Counted from the first letter of the stretch, positions 32,758 through 42,157 are shown. The stretch: 60,695 nucleotides of DNA from Candidatus Solincola quzhuomuensis (GCA_015711855.1 JACVJF010000004.1:1-60695); one strand, 5' to 3'. The notes: generated by a model not told the origin, from the letters alone. Translations and numbers: made by a program.

Positions 32758-32828
32758 GCGGCGCGGCCACGGAGTCGGCTTCGAGCTGGCCGAATCGGTA
32801 CCCGGCCGGCGGAGAGGGTTACGAATGG

Positions 32829-32867
32829 AGGAGGGATGGCGCTCTTGCGCCTTCCCTCCTGCATTTT
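32829..32867 (+). terminator. rho-independent terminator
   Basis: A 14-base stem with a single T-T mismatch, AGGAGGGATGGCGC against GCGCCTTCCCTCCT, closes a four-base loop (TCTT) and is followed by GCATTTT. It ends the TetR/membrane-protein unit. Confidence 0.8.
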
Positions 32868-33055
32868 CTCCACCTTGATCCGAGAGGTAAAGCGGGCCCT
32901 TACACCCGGCTTATCGACGCGCTGCGTCCGGAAGTCGTGCAAACCGATCGGTGGCGTGGATAAAATGGAGGCGTAGAAAACTCGTGTTCAAGCTTTCAGG
33001 CGATTTTGCGGTACGGGAAGAACGCCTCATGACATCGATGCCGGGGTGAGAGGTC

Positions 33056-33970
33056 ATGGATTGCTGGGGAGAATTCACGGCGCGCCTCAGATGGCGGCGA
33101 GCGTGGATGGTACTTCTGCCCGTCTGGGTGATCGTCTTTTGTTCCCTTTTTTTGGCCGGGCCTCCCCGTAAGGAGCCGTCAGCCCTTTCGGTTTCCGGAC
33201 CGGGAACCCGGACGTCTGTATGTGCCGGCGACCGGGAGGAGGCGGGTTCCATTTCCGGGGAATCGCTGGAGGGGGCATCGACCGCGGCCGATCATACCCT
33301 TACCGGCATATACGCTTTCTCGGGTACCGGAGGGGGGACGAACGTTGAGGACGTTCGGTCTCGGGAAGAGGCGGGGACAGGGGTCGATAAGAACCGGACG
33401 CTTATGGAAGACTTTCTCCAGCCCGGGGACATACTTCTCGGAAGGTGTCGCCTGAGCCTGGTTCCCTCCATCAGTCCGGGTCGGGGCTGGACCCACGCCG
33501 CCATATACGCTGGAGACGGGAAGATCGTGGTGGCTTCCAACCCCTTACAGGACGTGTTGATGACTTCGGTTCGATCGTGGGAGTATCCCCACATGACCTG
33601 GGTAACCTGCCTCCGGGTTACCTCCGCCACGCCGGAGGAAAGGAGGAAGGCGGCCGAGTTCGCCAAGGGTAAGGTGGGAGCTCCCTACGACCTTAACTGG
33701 TTTTCCGCGCAGGAAGACGGGCCTTCATGGTACTGCAGCGAGCTGGTATGGGCCGCCTATGTGCAGGCCACGGACGGACGGGTGAATCTGGAGCCCGGCT
33801 TGGGTGCCTTCGGCGTCTCTCCGGACGATATCTACAACCATCCCCAAACGGCGGTCGTGGGGGGACATTACGAGAGTAAACCGGATACCATCGTATCCCT
33901 GTTGGCCAAGGCGTTCACGCTTTGCGCCATGTTCGGCACGGCTACGGTGATCCTGGGCAGCCGAGGCTGA
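33056..33970 (+). CDS. membrane-anchored YiiX/NlpC-P60-like cysteine peptidase
   Basis: 304 residues. An N-terminal signal anchor (WMVLLPVWVIVFCSLFLAG, about 19-40) is followed by a low-complexity linker, then a permuted papain-fold domain: LQPGDILLGRC, WTHAAIYAGDGKIVVAS with the catalytic-type His, and APYDLNW...WYCSELVWAAY with the catalytic-type Cys. These are the marks of YiiX/YebB-like (DUF830) proteins, a branch of the NlpC/P60 clan that acts on peptidoglycan, amide or thioester bonds. A hydrophobic C-terminus (LLAKAFTLCAMFGTATVILG) may be a second membrane segment. Substrate unknown. About 40 bases separate it from the crotonase gene. Confidence 0.8.
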   Translation: MDCWGEFTARLRWRRAWMVLLPVWVIVFCSLFLAGPPRKEPSALSVSGPGTRTSVCAGDREEAGSISGESLEGASTAADHTLTGIYAFSGTGGGTNVEDVRSREEAGTGVDKNRTLMEDFLQPGDILLGRCRLSLVPSISPGRGWTHAAIYAGDGKIVVASNPLQDVLMTSVRSWEYPHMTWVTCLRVTSATPEERRKAAEFAKGKVGAPYDLNWFSAQEDGPSWYCSELVWAAYVQATDGRVNLEPGLGAFGVSPDDIYNHPQTAVVGGHYESKPDTIVSLLAKAFTLCAMFGTATVILGSRG

Positions 33971-34010
33971 GTCGAGGCGGAAGGAGGAGAAGTCGCGGAA
34001 AGGAGCGCCC

Positions 34011-34787
34011 ATGCAGGTCGAGGTGGAAAAAAACGGCAAGGTCTTCACGGTGATCATAAACCGGCCGGAGGTCAAGAACGCCATAGATTACCGGACCTCC
34101 CGCATGCTTGCCGACGCCTTCCGGGCTTTTGAGGCCGACGAGGGCGCACGCGTCGCCGTTCTGTGGGGTGCCGGAGGCACCTTCTGCGCCGGGGCGGACC
34201 TCAAGGCCCTGGCCACCGATCCCCTACAAGAAGCACTGCGTTTGAACGAGGACATGAGTGCCGATGGTCCCCTGGGACCCACGCGCATGCTCCTCGGAAA
34301 ACCGGTAATCGCCGCCATTTCCGGATATGCGGTGGCCGGTGGGTTGGAATTGGCCATATGGTGTGACCTTCGCGTGGCGGAGGAGGATGCCGTCCTGGGC
34401 ATCTTCGAGAGGCGCTTCGGCGTGCCCCTCATCGACGGCGGGACCCAGAGGCTCCCGCGCCTCATAGGCATGAGCCGGGCGCTGGATCTCATCTTGACCG
34501 GCCGTCCGGTGACCGCGGAGGAAGCTCTGTCCATGGGCCTGGTGAACCGCGTGGTTCCCAAGGGGCGGGCCCGGGAAGAGGCGGAGAGGCTTGCCGCCCA
34601 GCTGGCCGAGTTCCCCCAGGTGTGCATGCGTAACGACCGGCTGGCGGTATATCGTGGGATAGGCCTGACCTTCGAGGAAGGTTTAAAGCTGGAGTTCCGT
34701 CTGGGTCTGCAGACCTTGGAGAGCGGGGAGTCCGTTGAGGGAGCCACCCGCTTCACGCGAGGGGAGGGAAAGCACGGAGAATTCTGA
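34011..34787 (+). CDS. enoyl-CoA hydratase/isomerase family protein
   Basis: 258 residues of the crotonase fold: INRPEVKNAIDYRT, the oxyanion segment GGTFCAGADLKALA, ISGYAVAGGLELAIWCDLRV with the first glutamate, and FGVPLIDGGTQRLPRL, where the position of the second catalytic glutamate is Asp or Gly. Loss of that residue suggests isomerase, lyase or hydrolase chemistry rather than plain hydration. It differs clearly from the 13861-14661 crotonase. Convergent with the CapA gene. Confidence 0.88.
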   Translation: MQVEVEKNGKVFTVIINRPEVKNAIDYRTSRMLADAFRAFEADEGARVAVLWGAGGTFCAGADLKALATDPLQEALRLNEDMSADGPLGPTRMLLGKPVIAAISGYAVAGGLELAIWCDLRVAEEDAVLGIFERRFGVPLIDGGTQRLPRLIGMSRALDLILTGRPVTAEEALSMGLVNRVVPKGRAREEAERLAAQLAEFPQVCMRNDRLAVYRGIGLTFEEGLKLEFRLGLQTLESGESVEGATRFTRGEGKHGEF

Positions 34788-34823
34788 GGGTCGCGGGCGG
34801 GCCTTGCCGCGGCGGTCGCCGTC

Positions 34824-37148
34824 TTAGGGGATAGTGGCCGTGTCCCCGTGCAAGGTGACCTGCGTCCCCAGCGATGCGGATAGGGAAGCTATCTGGCGGA
34901 GCCAGGAATTAGCCTCGGTGCCGGTCATGGGTGTGGGCCTGCCATTCAAGATGCGGATGGGATAGATGATCGCGCCCATGAACCCGCCGCATCCCAGGGT
35001 GGCCAACAGCAGCGCGCTGTAAGTGCCCTGAACGCTTCCTGGGTTGAAGGCGAAGTTGCCCAGGCTGTAAGCGATGAGCCTGTCCTTGTATATCTCCAAG
35101 CCTTGAACCACGTGGGGGTGGTGACCGACCACCAGATCCGCCCCGCTGTCCACGGCCAGATGGGCCAGAAAACGCTGGCGGGAGGTGGGGGTATACTCCT
35201 TCTCGATCCCCCAGTGGAAGGAGACCACCACCAGATCCGCGCGCTCCCGCGCCGAGGAGATCTCGGCGACCAGGCGTCCCGCGTCCGAGGCGTCCGCCAC
35301 GCCCGGATAACCGGGTCCGGCCGGCCATCCGTAATAATTCACGTCGCTGTAGGCCAGGAAGGCCACCCGCAGCCCTCGCGCCGTCAGGAAGGCGGGGGAA
35401 CGCGCCTCTTTGTGGTCGGCACCCGAACCGCAGTGGGCTATCCCGTTGGCGTCCAGATAGGCGAGGGTGTCCACCAGCGCCTCGCCCCCATAGTCGCGGG
35501 AGTGGTTGTTAGCGTGGGAGACCACGTCGACGCCCGCCTCGCGCATGGTGGGGAGGGCGGCCGGGCTGCCGCGGAAGGTGAAGCCCTTGCCCGGCACCGG
35601 GCTTCCCCGCCAGGAAACGGCGCATTCCAGGTTGGCGAAAGCCAGGTCCGCCGACCTCAACCATCCGGCCACCGCGGTCCAGGGATAGTCGTATCCGTAG
35701 CCCATGTCGAACTGATCGAGATCCAGATTGACGTCGCCCACGGCGGCTACGTTGGCCCTGGACATGGGCATGTAGGAGAAGTACAAGGGTCTTTCCGCCA
35801 CCAGGGGGAGGTTGGAGGAGAGTCGGGTGGAGAACTCCTTTCCCGGACCCACCACGTCCCTGGCGTCGAGGGTCAGGCGGGTCCTGGGAGCCAGGACGTA
35901 ATGGCTTTCGGTGGTGTTTCCGAGAGAATCCATGAAGGTCACCCTCATCTCGGCCGCCTGGTGATGGGGGTTTACGACGCAGAGGAAATCGTGGAAACCC
36001 TCCAGGGTACAGCCCTCCGCGAAGAACATCTCCCGCACGGGCTCAGCCATGCCGGCGGTGATGTGACCTCCGAGGACGCCTCCCGGAAGGACGAAGTACA
36101 AGGGGCGCTCCACGACCAGGGGGGCGGAGGAAGCGACCTCGCAGGAGACGTCCAGGCCCTCGCCCGCCGCCTCGTTTACGTATACCGTGAAGCGACGCGA
36201 GGCGGGTATGGCGATCTCCAGCTCCTTCGACTCCCCCGTATCGGTCATGAAGTGAATACGGGCCAGAGCGTCCTCCCTACCGGGATTGAGGAGGCACAGC
36301 CAGGTATCGAACCCTGGCCGGGTGCAGCCCTCGGCAAAGTACCAACTGGTGGAGGGTGCCGTAGTCCCCAGGGCGACGTGCCCGCCGTCCCATGTTCCGC
36401 GGTAGACGAAGTATATGGGGCGCTCGGCCACTATGGCTTGCTGGGAGGCGACAACCATGGAGACGTCCACGGATGGGGGGACGTAGTCGTTCACCCGCAA
36501 GGTGCAGCGGGTTCCCGGGGCCAGGTGAAGAAGAGCGGAGGAGTTGTCCCCCTGCCCGGACCCGAGAAGGAAGTCCACCCGCACCTCGCTGGACAGGGGT
36601 TGGGGGTTGGCCAGGCACAGCCAGGTATCGAACCCCGGCCGGGTGCAGCCCTCGGCAAAGTACCAGTTCGTGGAGGTAGCCGTGGAGCCTTGTTCGCAAT
36701 GCCCGCCCGCCCAGCCTCCCGTGCCGTAGCGGAAGTAGATGGAGCGCTCCGCGACAACGGGGATCCTCGATTCAACGATCACGGAAACGTCCTGGTCGCT
36801 CCCGACCGCGTGGTTGACGTACAGGGTGAGGCGGCTGTGGGGCGCGACGGGAGCTCTTAAGGGAGTTCCCTCCCCCGCAGGGAGCAGGAAGCGGAAGGTG
36901 ATCTCATCCCTTTCATCCGCTTGGTTGAGGACGCAGACCCACTCCTCGAAACCGGGTCTGGTGCATCCCTCGGCAAAGAACCACGTGGTGGAGGCCGCAG
37001 GCACGGGCGCCGCGCAGTGCCCGCCTTCCCATTCCGCGCTGGAAGGTACCGGGCGGAAAAGGAGAGCAAAGAGAGAGAGGAGCAAGAAGACGGCCGGCGC
37101 CAACAGGTATCGACGTCTCCCGTCCCGCAGTCTAGCGGCTACCTTCAT
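34824..37148 (-). CDS. secreted protein: four WYFAEG repeats fused to a CapA-type domain
   Basis: 774 residues. A signal peptide (LLAPAVFLLLSLFALLF, cleavage near PSSA) is followed by four repeats of about 105 residues, each starting with (W/F)(Y/F)FAEGCT.xGF..(W/F)(V/L)C(V/L).N and ending (V/A)ERp.YF.y...GGH; they run to about residue 460. The C-terminal 300 residues are a CapA-like metallophosphatase-fold domain: VAAVGDVNLDLDQ, SHANNHSRDYG, VVVSFHWGIEKEYTP, VVGHHPHVVQGLEIYKDRLIAYSLGNFAF. CapA relatives take part in poly-gamma-glutamate or cell-surface polymer work. The fusion suggests a cell-surface enzyme displayed on a beta-rich stalk. The DNA of repeats 2 and 3 is locally near-identical, a sign of recent duplication. 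Confidence 0.88.
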   Translation of the reverse strand: MKVAARLRDGRRRYLLAPAVFLLLSLFALLFRPVPSSAEWEGGHCAAPVPAASTTWFFAEGCTRPGFEEWVCVLNQADERDEITFRFLLPAGEGTPLRAPVAPHSRLTLYVNHAVGSDQDVSVIVESRIPVVAERSIYFRYGTGGWAGGHCEQGSTATSTNWYFAEGCTRPGFDTWLCLANPQPLSSEVRVDFLLGSGQGDNSSALLHLAPGTRCTLRVNDYVPPSVDVSMVVASQQAIVAERPIYFVYRGTWDGGHVALGTTAPSTSWYFAEGCTRPGFDTWLCLLNPGREDALARIHFMTDTGESKELEIAIPASRRFTVYVNEAAGEGLDVSCEVASSAPLVVERPLYFVLPGGVLGGHITAGMAEPVREMFFAEGCTLEGFHDFLCVVNPHHQAAEMRVTFMDSLGNTTESHYVLAPRTRLTLDARDVVGPGKEFSTRLSSNLPLVAERPLYFSYMPMSRANVAAVGDVNLDLDQFDMGYGYDYPWTAVAGWLRSADLAFANLECAVSWRGSPVPGKGFTFRGSPAALPTMREAGVDVVSHANNHSRDYGGEALVDTLAYLDANGIAHCGSGADHKEARSPAFLTARGLRVAFLAYSDVNYYGWPAGPGYPGVADASDAGRLVAEISSARERADLVVVSFHWGIEKEYTPTSRQRFLAHLAVDSGADLVVGHHPHVVQGLEIYKDRLIAYSLGNFAFNPGSVQGTYSALLLATLGCGGFMGAIIYPIRILNGRPTPMTGTEANSWLRQIASLSASLGTQVTLHGDTATIP

Positions 37149-37473
37149 GGTCTATGCCCCTATCCCTCGAATTGTCCCGGTGCGGGTTTGTGGCTTATGC
37201 CTCCTTAATCGGTCTCCTTTATGGGCTATGTCCCACCTACGGCGTGCGACGGATAACGGCCTCTTCTGCGCGGCGCAGAACCCGGAGCCTGCGTTGCGGG
37301 GACGGCGCCGGGCATTACTAGTTAAAATTTCCCTATCCTCGTCCCCTTCCCTGCAAAAGGGCGGACGACTTAGGGAGGCTTCACGCTCGATGGAGGCCGG
37401 CGAGGCGCAGGACGTAAGACGGACCGCGAGGGATTTCCGACACGGCGAGGGAAGGGATGTGCCTGGCCGGCGT
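37149..37473. other. intergenic region, no feature recognised
   Basis: 325 bases between the GNAT gene and the CapA gene, both minus strand. An AT-rich patch at about 37318-37335 might serve as a promoter for CapA. No strong hairpin. Confidence 0.3.
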
Positions 37474-38577
37474 TCAGACCAGATCGGTGTCCGCCCAGGT
37501 GATGATCCAGTTATCCAAGTTGCAGACATATTCCCGGTCCACCTCTTCGTCGTAAACCCGTATGCTGACGTTGAGCGTCCGCGGAAGAAAGCGATTGGGC
37601 ACTCTCACGAAACCGAGGCTTTTCAATGCTCTGGTATAGGCGTTCCTGCCGGTCATCATGCAGGTGACGGCCTCCACCTCCCGGGTCCGGAACCAATCGA
37701 CGGCCCGGGACAGAAGGTATCTGATCGTCCGGAACCTTGGGGGATCCGCCAGGAGGTCCACGACGAACCCGAGCTTGAAGCCCCCGTACTCCATGACGGC
37801 GAGGGCGGCATATCCAGTGGGTCCCTCCGCCTCCGGTTTTGGTTTCAGGATAAAAAGAGCGTATTCCCTTTCCGGGTTGTCGTCGAACCTCCATCGGAGG
37901 AAAGCCGCGTCGCGTTTGAAGTAAATACCGCAGCCCTGGCGCCGGAAATCGGCGCCCTCGGGCAGAAGCTCTGCGAACCTGTTTCCCACCTCGTGGTCGA
38001 GGTCCCGGTCCGGCAAGACGGGTATGTCCAGCAGGTAGTAAATGGCGCTTAGGATGAAGTTGGCCCAAATGATAAGGAAACGGGGGACGGATCTCCATCC
38101 CCACGCGCGGAAAAGCGATCCCGCGTCGGTAAGCCGCCAGTAGACGGGGGCTTCATCCACGAAGTGGGGGCCCTTCTTGTAGGTGATGGGGGTGGAGTTG
38201 GGGTTGGGGAAGGAGACGTGCAGGGAACAGCGCTCCGCGAGGTGTTTCCGGGAGGCGTCTATGAGCAGGCCTCCGATACCCCTCCTCTGGAGGTCGGGAC
38301 GGACCATGAAGTCCACGCGCAGCGCTCCCTCGATCTCCTTTCCCCGAAAGACCACGGTGAAGGGCAAAGAAGCGTAATGTCCGCACAGCGCGCCGTCCTC
38401 GTCCTTGACCAAGATGATGTGCTCCGTGGCCCCCGGAAGCCCCTCGTATCTCCAGCGCCAGGCCTCCAGGCCTCTCTCCTGGCCGAAGGCCTGTCGGAAC
38501 AGCTCGAGGATGGCCTGCTCGTCGCCCGGTTGGTAATAGGAAACGGCGAGTTCGCCCCGAGCCCCTTCCGCTCTCAC
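37474..38577 (-). CDS. GNAT family N-acetyltransferase, two-domain
   Basis: 367 residues from a GTG behind GGAGGAAAAGGA. The N-terminal GNAT core shows VDFMVRPDLQRRGIGGLLIDASRKHLAE, with the acetyl-CoA loop QRRGIG at about 99-104. The C-terminal half (about 190-367) looks like a second, degenerate GNAT-like domain with KRDAAFLRWRFDDNPEREYALF and ends DNWIITWADTDLV, an ending seen in long GNAT proteins of surface-polysaccharide clusters. The acceptor is unknown. The location beside CapA and an SHMT-like enzyme hints at envelope biosynthesis. Confidence 0.82.
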   Translation of the reverse strand: MRAEGARGELAVSYYQPGDEQAILELFRQAFGQERGLEAWRWRYEGLPGATEHIILVKDEDGALCGHYASLPFTVVFRGKEIEGALRVDFMVRPDLQRRGIGGLLIDASRKHLAERCSLHVSFPNPNSTPITYKKGPHFVDEAPVYWRLTDAGSLFRAWGWRSVPRFLIIWANFILSAIYYLLDIPVLPDRDLDHEVGNRFAELLPEGADFRRQGCGIYFKRDAAFLRWRFDDNPEREYALFILKPKPEAEGPTGYAALAVMEYGGFKLGFVVDLLADPPRFRTIRYLLSRAVDWFRTREVEAVTCMMTGRNAYTRALKSLGFVRVPNRFLPRTLNVSIRVYDEEVDREYVCNLDNWIITWADTDLV

Positions 38578-38745
38578 TCCTTTTCCTCCACTCCGCTTTC
38601 CGATTTTAAACCTCGGCCTTGTCGAGGGCGCCGCTCAAATCCCCGTCCTTGGCCTCTGCTCGCGCCGTATCCGAAAAGTTCGCTTTCCGAAGCCCATAGC
38701 GGTCCATCCACTACCGCGGAGCCGCAACTTGCCGCCAATGCCCCC

Positions 38746-39954
38746 TTAAAAGCGGGGTGGGCTTTCGAAGCGGGCGGCCAGACGCCTCACTTCGGCGGTA
38801 AGGTTTTTCGGGGGCTTGCCCAGGTAGACGGAAGCTATCCAGCCGCCTATGCGTTCCATCTCCTCGGTTCCCATGCCCGATCGGGTCACCTCCGCGGTGC
38901 TCGACCTACCCCAGACATCCACGAAGATGCCGTATCCTTCCAGGCTCCGGCACAGCGAATTAGCCCTCTTCGCGTCCAGGTCCAGAAGAACCTGGTGGGA
39001 TGCCGTGAATCCCCTTTCCTTGAAGCGTACCGGAACGCCCGCCGCTTGCAAAGCCCCGGCCAGCGCCTTGGCGTTCTCCACCACCCGGAGGCCGTATCCC
39101 GGGTCGGAACGCAGTTCCTCCAGGGCCGTCCCGAGGGCGGCGATACGGTTCAGGTGGGGATTGTCCACCAGGCCGATGCCCTCTTCCAGGTCCAATTCCA
39201 GGAATTTCCTCAATTGCCCCGCGATCACCCCGCTGTCGGTGAGGATGAGGCCGCCCTGTGGTCCGAAGAGGGATTTGTGCGTGCTCCCCATAAGGACGTC
39301 CGCGCCTTCCCGCAAGGGATCCTGGAAAACGCCGCAGCCTATGAGGCCCAGGACGTGGGAACCGTCGTATGCCAGGAGGCATTCCCAGCCCGCCCTCCGG
39401 AGGCCCTCGCGTATTTTGGCCACGGGATGGGGAAAGGGAAGGAAGGAGGTGCCCAGAAAGGCCACCCTCGCCCTTTCGCGAAGCAAGGTCTCGATGGTTT
39501 CCTCCGCGTCTATATCCAGGGTATCCGGATCGACGCGGATCCAGGCGGGACGGCGATGGAATTTCTCCGCTCCGAAGGGGTTTCCGCCTGCCGAGAAGGG
39601 GATGAGGCCCACGGCGTCACCGGGGGAGGTGAAGGCGAAGAGGACGGCCAGGACGCACATGTTCCCGGAAAGCGGAGAGACCAGGGCGTGTCCGGCTCCG
39701 AAAACCTCCCGGGCTAGACGCTCGGTCTCCGCCACCACTTGCCGGGCATTGAGGGAACCGCCGTAACCCCGCGCTTGGTAGCGGCCGGCGAGGTCGCTCG
39801 CCAGGGCGCGGAGGGCGGAGGGAGGCAGCCGGTTCTCCGAGGCCATCAGGTTGATGCCTGTCCGGCGCCACCTCTCGTGCTCCTCCAGGAGGCGAGCCAG
39901 CCTTGAGCCCCCGTTTTCCTCCTCGCCATACGCTTCCAGTAACGGTTCGAGCAA
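38746..39954 (-). CDS. serine hydroxymethyltransferase-like PLP enzyme
   Basis: 402 residues. GINLMASENRLPPSALRAL parallels the ELIASEN segment of SHMT; LSGNMCVLAVLFAFTSPGD, AYDGSHVLGLI and GSTHKSLFGPQGG follow, the last with the PLP-binding lysine. The protein is shorter than classical GlyA and the tetrahydrofolate-binding residues are not obvious, so it may be an aldolase or other amino-acid enzyme of the same fold. The start is a TTG at 39954 with GGCGGAG ahead and an in-frame stop just upstream, yet homology to SHMT is needed from about residue 25. This makes a 338-base out-of-frame overlap with the upstream gene. Confidence 0.82.
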   Translation of the reverse strand: MLEPLLEAYGEEENGGSRLARLLEEHERWRRTGINLMASENRLPPSALRALASDLAGRYQARGYGGSLNARQVVAETERLAREVFGAGHALVSPLSGNMCVLAVLFAFTSPGDAVGLIPFSAGGNPFGAEKFHRRPAWIRVDPDTLDIDAEETIETLLRERARVAFLGTSFLPFPHPVAKIREGLRRAGWECLLAYDGSHVLGLIGCGVFQDPLREGADVLMGSTHKSLFGPQGGLILTDSGVIAGQLRKFLELDLEEGIGLVDNPHLNRIAALGTALEELRSDPGYGLRVVENAKALAGALQAAGVPVRFKERGFTASHQVLLDLDAKRANSLCRSLEGYGIFVDVWGRSSTAEVTRSGMGTEEMERIGGWIASVYLGKPPKNLTAEVRRLAARFESPPRF

Positions 39955-40534
39955 CGTCTCCAGCTCCGCCTAGGTCTAAAAGACGCTTTCCGAGCCTCGT
40001 AAGCTCCTCGTCTTTACCGAGCCTTTCCCTCAACCCCGAGGCGCTCCAAGCGTTCAGGGCCCTTATCCTGGAAGCCGCCTCCTTGACCGTCGCCTGCAGT
40101 TCCTCCGATAGTTCCTCGACCTCCGTTCGCCGCTGCGCTTCGCCGGAAGCGTCCTCGCCTCTCCGCCTCTTATCCCGGGCGGAAACGCGGCAATCGGCGT
40201 AAACGCGCAGGAGTCGGCGGTACAGTCGGGGTAGGCGGTGAAAACCCTCGGGTAAACGGGAAAGCCTCTCCAACCCGTCTATTTCTTTCAAGCGTACGTC
40301 GAATTCCGACGGAGCGCGGTCATACGGTACTCGTTCCAATGGGTCCTCGGAACGTTCCTCACGAAAAACCGCTCCGGCGTCGTCGGACAGCCTCTCCAGC
40401 GGCTCGGCGTGGAGCCTCTCCGCGTCCTCCTGCGCCTTGCGGCGCAAGGTGAGCTTGTGGGAGAGAATGACCGCCAGCACACCCCCACCCGCCAATATAC
40501 CCAAGACGCTTAGTACCAGGTTTTCCCAGTTCAT
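39617..40534 (-). CDS. membrane-anchored coiled-coil protein, unknown; 3' end overlaps SHMT-like gene
   Basis: From ATG 40534 (ATGGGG ahead): MNWENLVLSVLGILAGGGVL begins a single N-terminal membrane anchor, followed by about 170 charged, helical residues (QEDAERLHAEPLERLSDDAG to TVKEAASRIRALNAWSASGLRERLG) that look like a coiled coil. The last 110 residues, from VARTVTGSVWRGG on, are Arg/Gly/Pro-rich and are read out of frame over the start of the SHMT-like gene, so they look non-coding. A +1 shift upstream would end the protein at TAG codons near 39970, just before that gene. Either a frameshift has extended the frame or the tail is real. Function unknown. Confidence 0.55.
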   Translation of the reverse strand: MNWENLVLSVLGILAGGGVLAVILSHKLTLRRKAQEDAERLHAEPLERLSDDAGAVFREERSEDPLERVPYDRAPSEFDVRLKEIDGLERLSRLPEGFHRLPRLYRRLLRVYADCRVSARDKRRRGEDASGEAQRRTEVEELSEELQATVKEAASRIRALNAWSASGLRERLGKDEELTRLGKRLLDLGGAGDVARTVTGSVWRGGKRGLKAGSPPGGAREVAPDRHQPDGLGEPAASLRPPRPGERPRRPLPSAGLRRFPQCPASGGGDRASSPGGFRSRTRPGLSAFREHVRPGRPLRLHLPR

Positions 40535-40906
40535 ATACCCCATTCCCTTAACGCGACGCCATGCCATCCTCGAGCCCATCCTCCCCCGTGGCTTGTCTTT
40601 TGGAGCGGAACGCATTAACCGGCTTCCAAGCTCAATATAAACGAAGTCCTCTTCCACTTCGTCAAAGCGACGGGCAGGGGGGCGGTAGATGTCGGGTAGG
40701 AGTAGGATGTCTGAGGGGATTTGGAGGTCGGGGAAGTGCGGTCCGGCGATGGGCCCAAGGACGCCAATGGGTTTCAGTCCGATTTACTGAAAAGGATATG
40801 ATTTGAGAAGCAGGGGACGGCCGCGGAATGGCAAGAGGGGCTCTTCCTCCGCCGCTTGATTGAAGGGTAGAGCCCTTCACACGAGGGTATTCCTTTGGAG
40901 GTGCAG
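40535..40906. other. divergent intergenic region, no feature recognised
   Basis: 372 bases between the coiled-coil gene and the flavoprotein gene. Nothing beyond a mildly AT-rich stretch at about 40775-40810. Confidence 0.3.
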
Positions 40907-41977
40907 ATGAACCGAAGAGTGGAGATAGTGGGAGCCGGGCTGGCCGGGCTGACGGCGGCGATCACCCTCGCTCGCCGCCGCTTTCAAGTGACCGTTTACG
41001 AGGGAAAGGAAAGGGTGGGCGGGGATATGTCCTACGCCGACTCCACCCTCATGGACCGAGAGGCCCTGCGGACCGAGCTGGGCCTGGACTTCGGGGAGGC
41101 CCTCGAACCCTGGACGCTCACCAGGGCTTGGGCTTACGGGAAGCGGTACGAGTTCGGCCTGCCGCAGGGCGTGGAGGGTTATACCGTGGAGAGGGGGAGA
41201 AGGGAGCATTCCCTGGAGAACGTCCTCTACCGCCGGGCGCTGGAGGAAGGGGTGGAGGTGATCCTGGGGAGGAGGCTGTCCAAGGAGGAGCTGAGAAGCC
41301 TTCCGCCAAAGTCCGTCTTGGCCACCGGATTGGACCGCGAGGGCTTCGAGGCCCTGGATGTGCCCTGCCGTCCCTTTTTCTGTCACTTGGCCTCGGGGAG
41401 AGGTGATCCCTCCCGGCCCAGCGTGATCATCTACCTCGACCGTTTCACGCGCGAGTTTGGCTATTATTTCCAGAAAGGGGAGGTGGCCGGCGCCTTGGTC
41501 TTCGGGCTCCAGCGCCCACTTACCGACGGCGAGAAGGAGGAGTTCAAGCAGAAGTTGGCCGAAAACGACGGCATCGAGTTCGACGGTTGGCATGACCGAA
41601 TCGCCTCCTGGGCGGCCTGGCCTATGGGTTCTTGGAGGGGGCCCCGCCTCTTCCAAGGGGAGAGAATACTGGCCGGGACCCTTGCCGGTGTGGTGAGCCC
41701 AGTGCTTCTTTTCGGGGTGAACGGCGCCCTGGTTTCCGGAAGGGTGGCCGCCCTGGCCGTGGAGGATCCCGATGAGGCGCGGAAGGAATTCCGGCGTCTG
41801 GCACCCCTTTTCTGGCCCCAGTTCCTCTTCCGCAAAATGCGGGAATACCTGCCCCATGCCCTTCTCCGGCCCCTCACTCGGGCCATCCTTTACACCTATG
41901 ACCCTGACTCCTTTCCCTACGCGGTGCTCTTCGTCCTCCTGCCGCCGGGATATCGCAGGGGTTCAGCTGGGCCCTAA
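40907..41977 (+). CDS. FAD/NAD(P)-binding oxidoreductase, geranylgeranyl-reductase/lycopene-cyclase-like
   Basis: 356 residues from ATG 40907, which has GGAGGT five bases ahead. VEIVGAGLAGLTAAITLARR is the Rossmann FAD motif, continued by VTVYEGKERVGG. GERILAGTLAGVVSPVLLFGVNGALVSGRVAAL is the C-terminal FAD-contacting segment, and the last 60 residues are hydrophobic (FLFRKMREYLPHALL, FPYAVLFVLLP), so it may touch the membrane. Substrates of such proteins include isoprenoid chains and phytoene-like lipids, or quinones. It stands alone on the plus strand, convergent with rubrerythrin. Confidence 0.78.
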   Translation: MNRRVEIVGAGLAGLTAAITLARRRFQVTVYEGKERVGGDMSYADSTLMDREALRTELGLDFGEALEPWTLTRAWAYGKRYEFGLPQGVEGYTVERGRREHSLENVLYRRALEEGVEVILGRRLSKEELRSLPPKSVLATGLDREGFEALDVPCRPFFCHLASGRGDPSRPSVIIYLDRFTREFGYYFQKGEVAGALVFGLQRPLTDGEKEEFKQKLAENDGIEFDGWHDRIASWAAWPMGSWRGPRLFQGERILAGTLAGVVSPVLLFGVNGALVSGRVAALAVEDPDEARKEFRRLAPLFWPQFLFRKMREYLPHALLRPLTRAILYTYDPDSFPYAVLFVLLPPGYRRGSAGP

Positions 41978-42157
41978 AGGGTGGATGGCGGAAGGATGTG
42001 TTGGCCCGAGTGTACGAGGCGGCTCGAGTATAGGTTGCAGATACGGTTTATCCCCATATAGGGGCCGCTGGTTCAGAAGGTGCGTCCCGGCGAGTAGCCG
42101 GGCCGGATGGACTCCTGTGTGTCCGTTCGGGATCGCGCGGCGCCAGCGGGGGTTCGT

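Noticed and set aside
34824-37148. Repeats in the CapA-fusion gene as a CRISPR or mobile repeat
   Set aside because: They are in-frame protein repeats of about 105 codons inside one coding region, not short regularly spaced DNA repeats.
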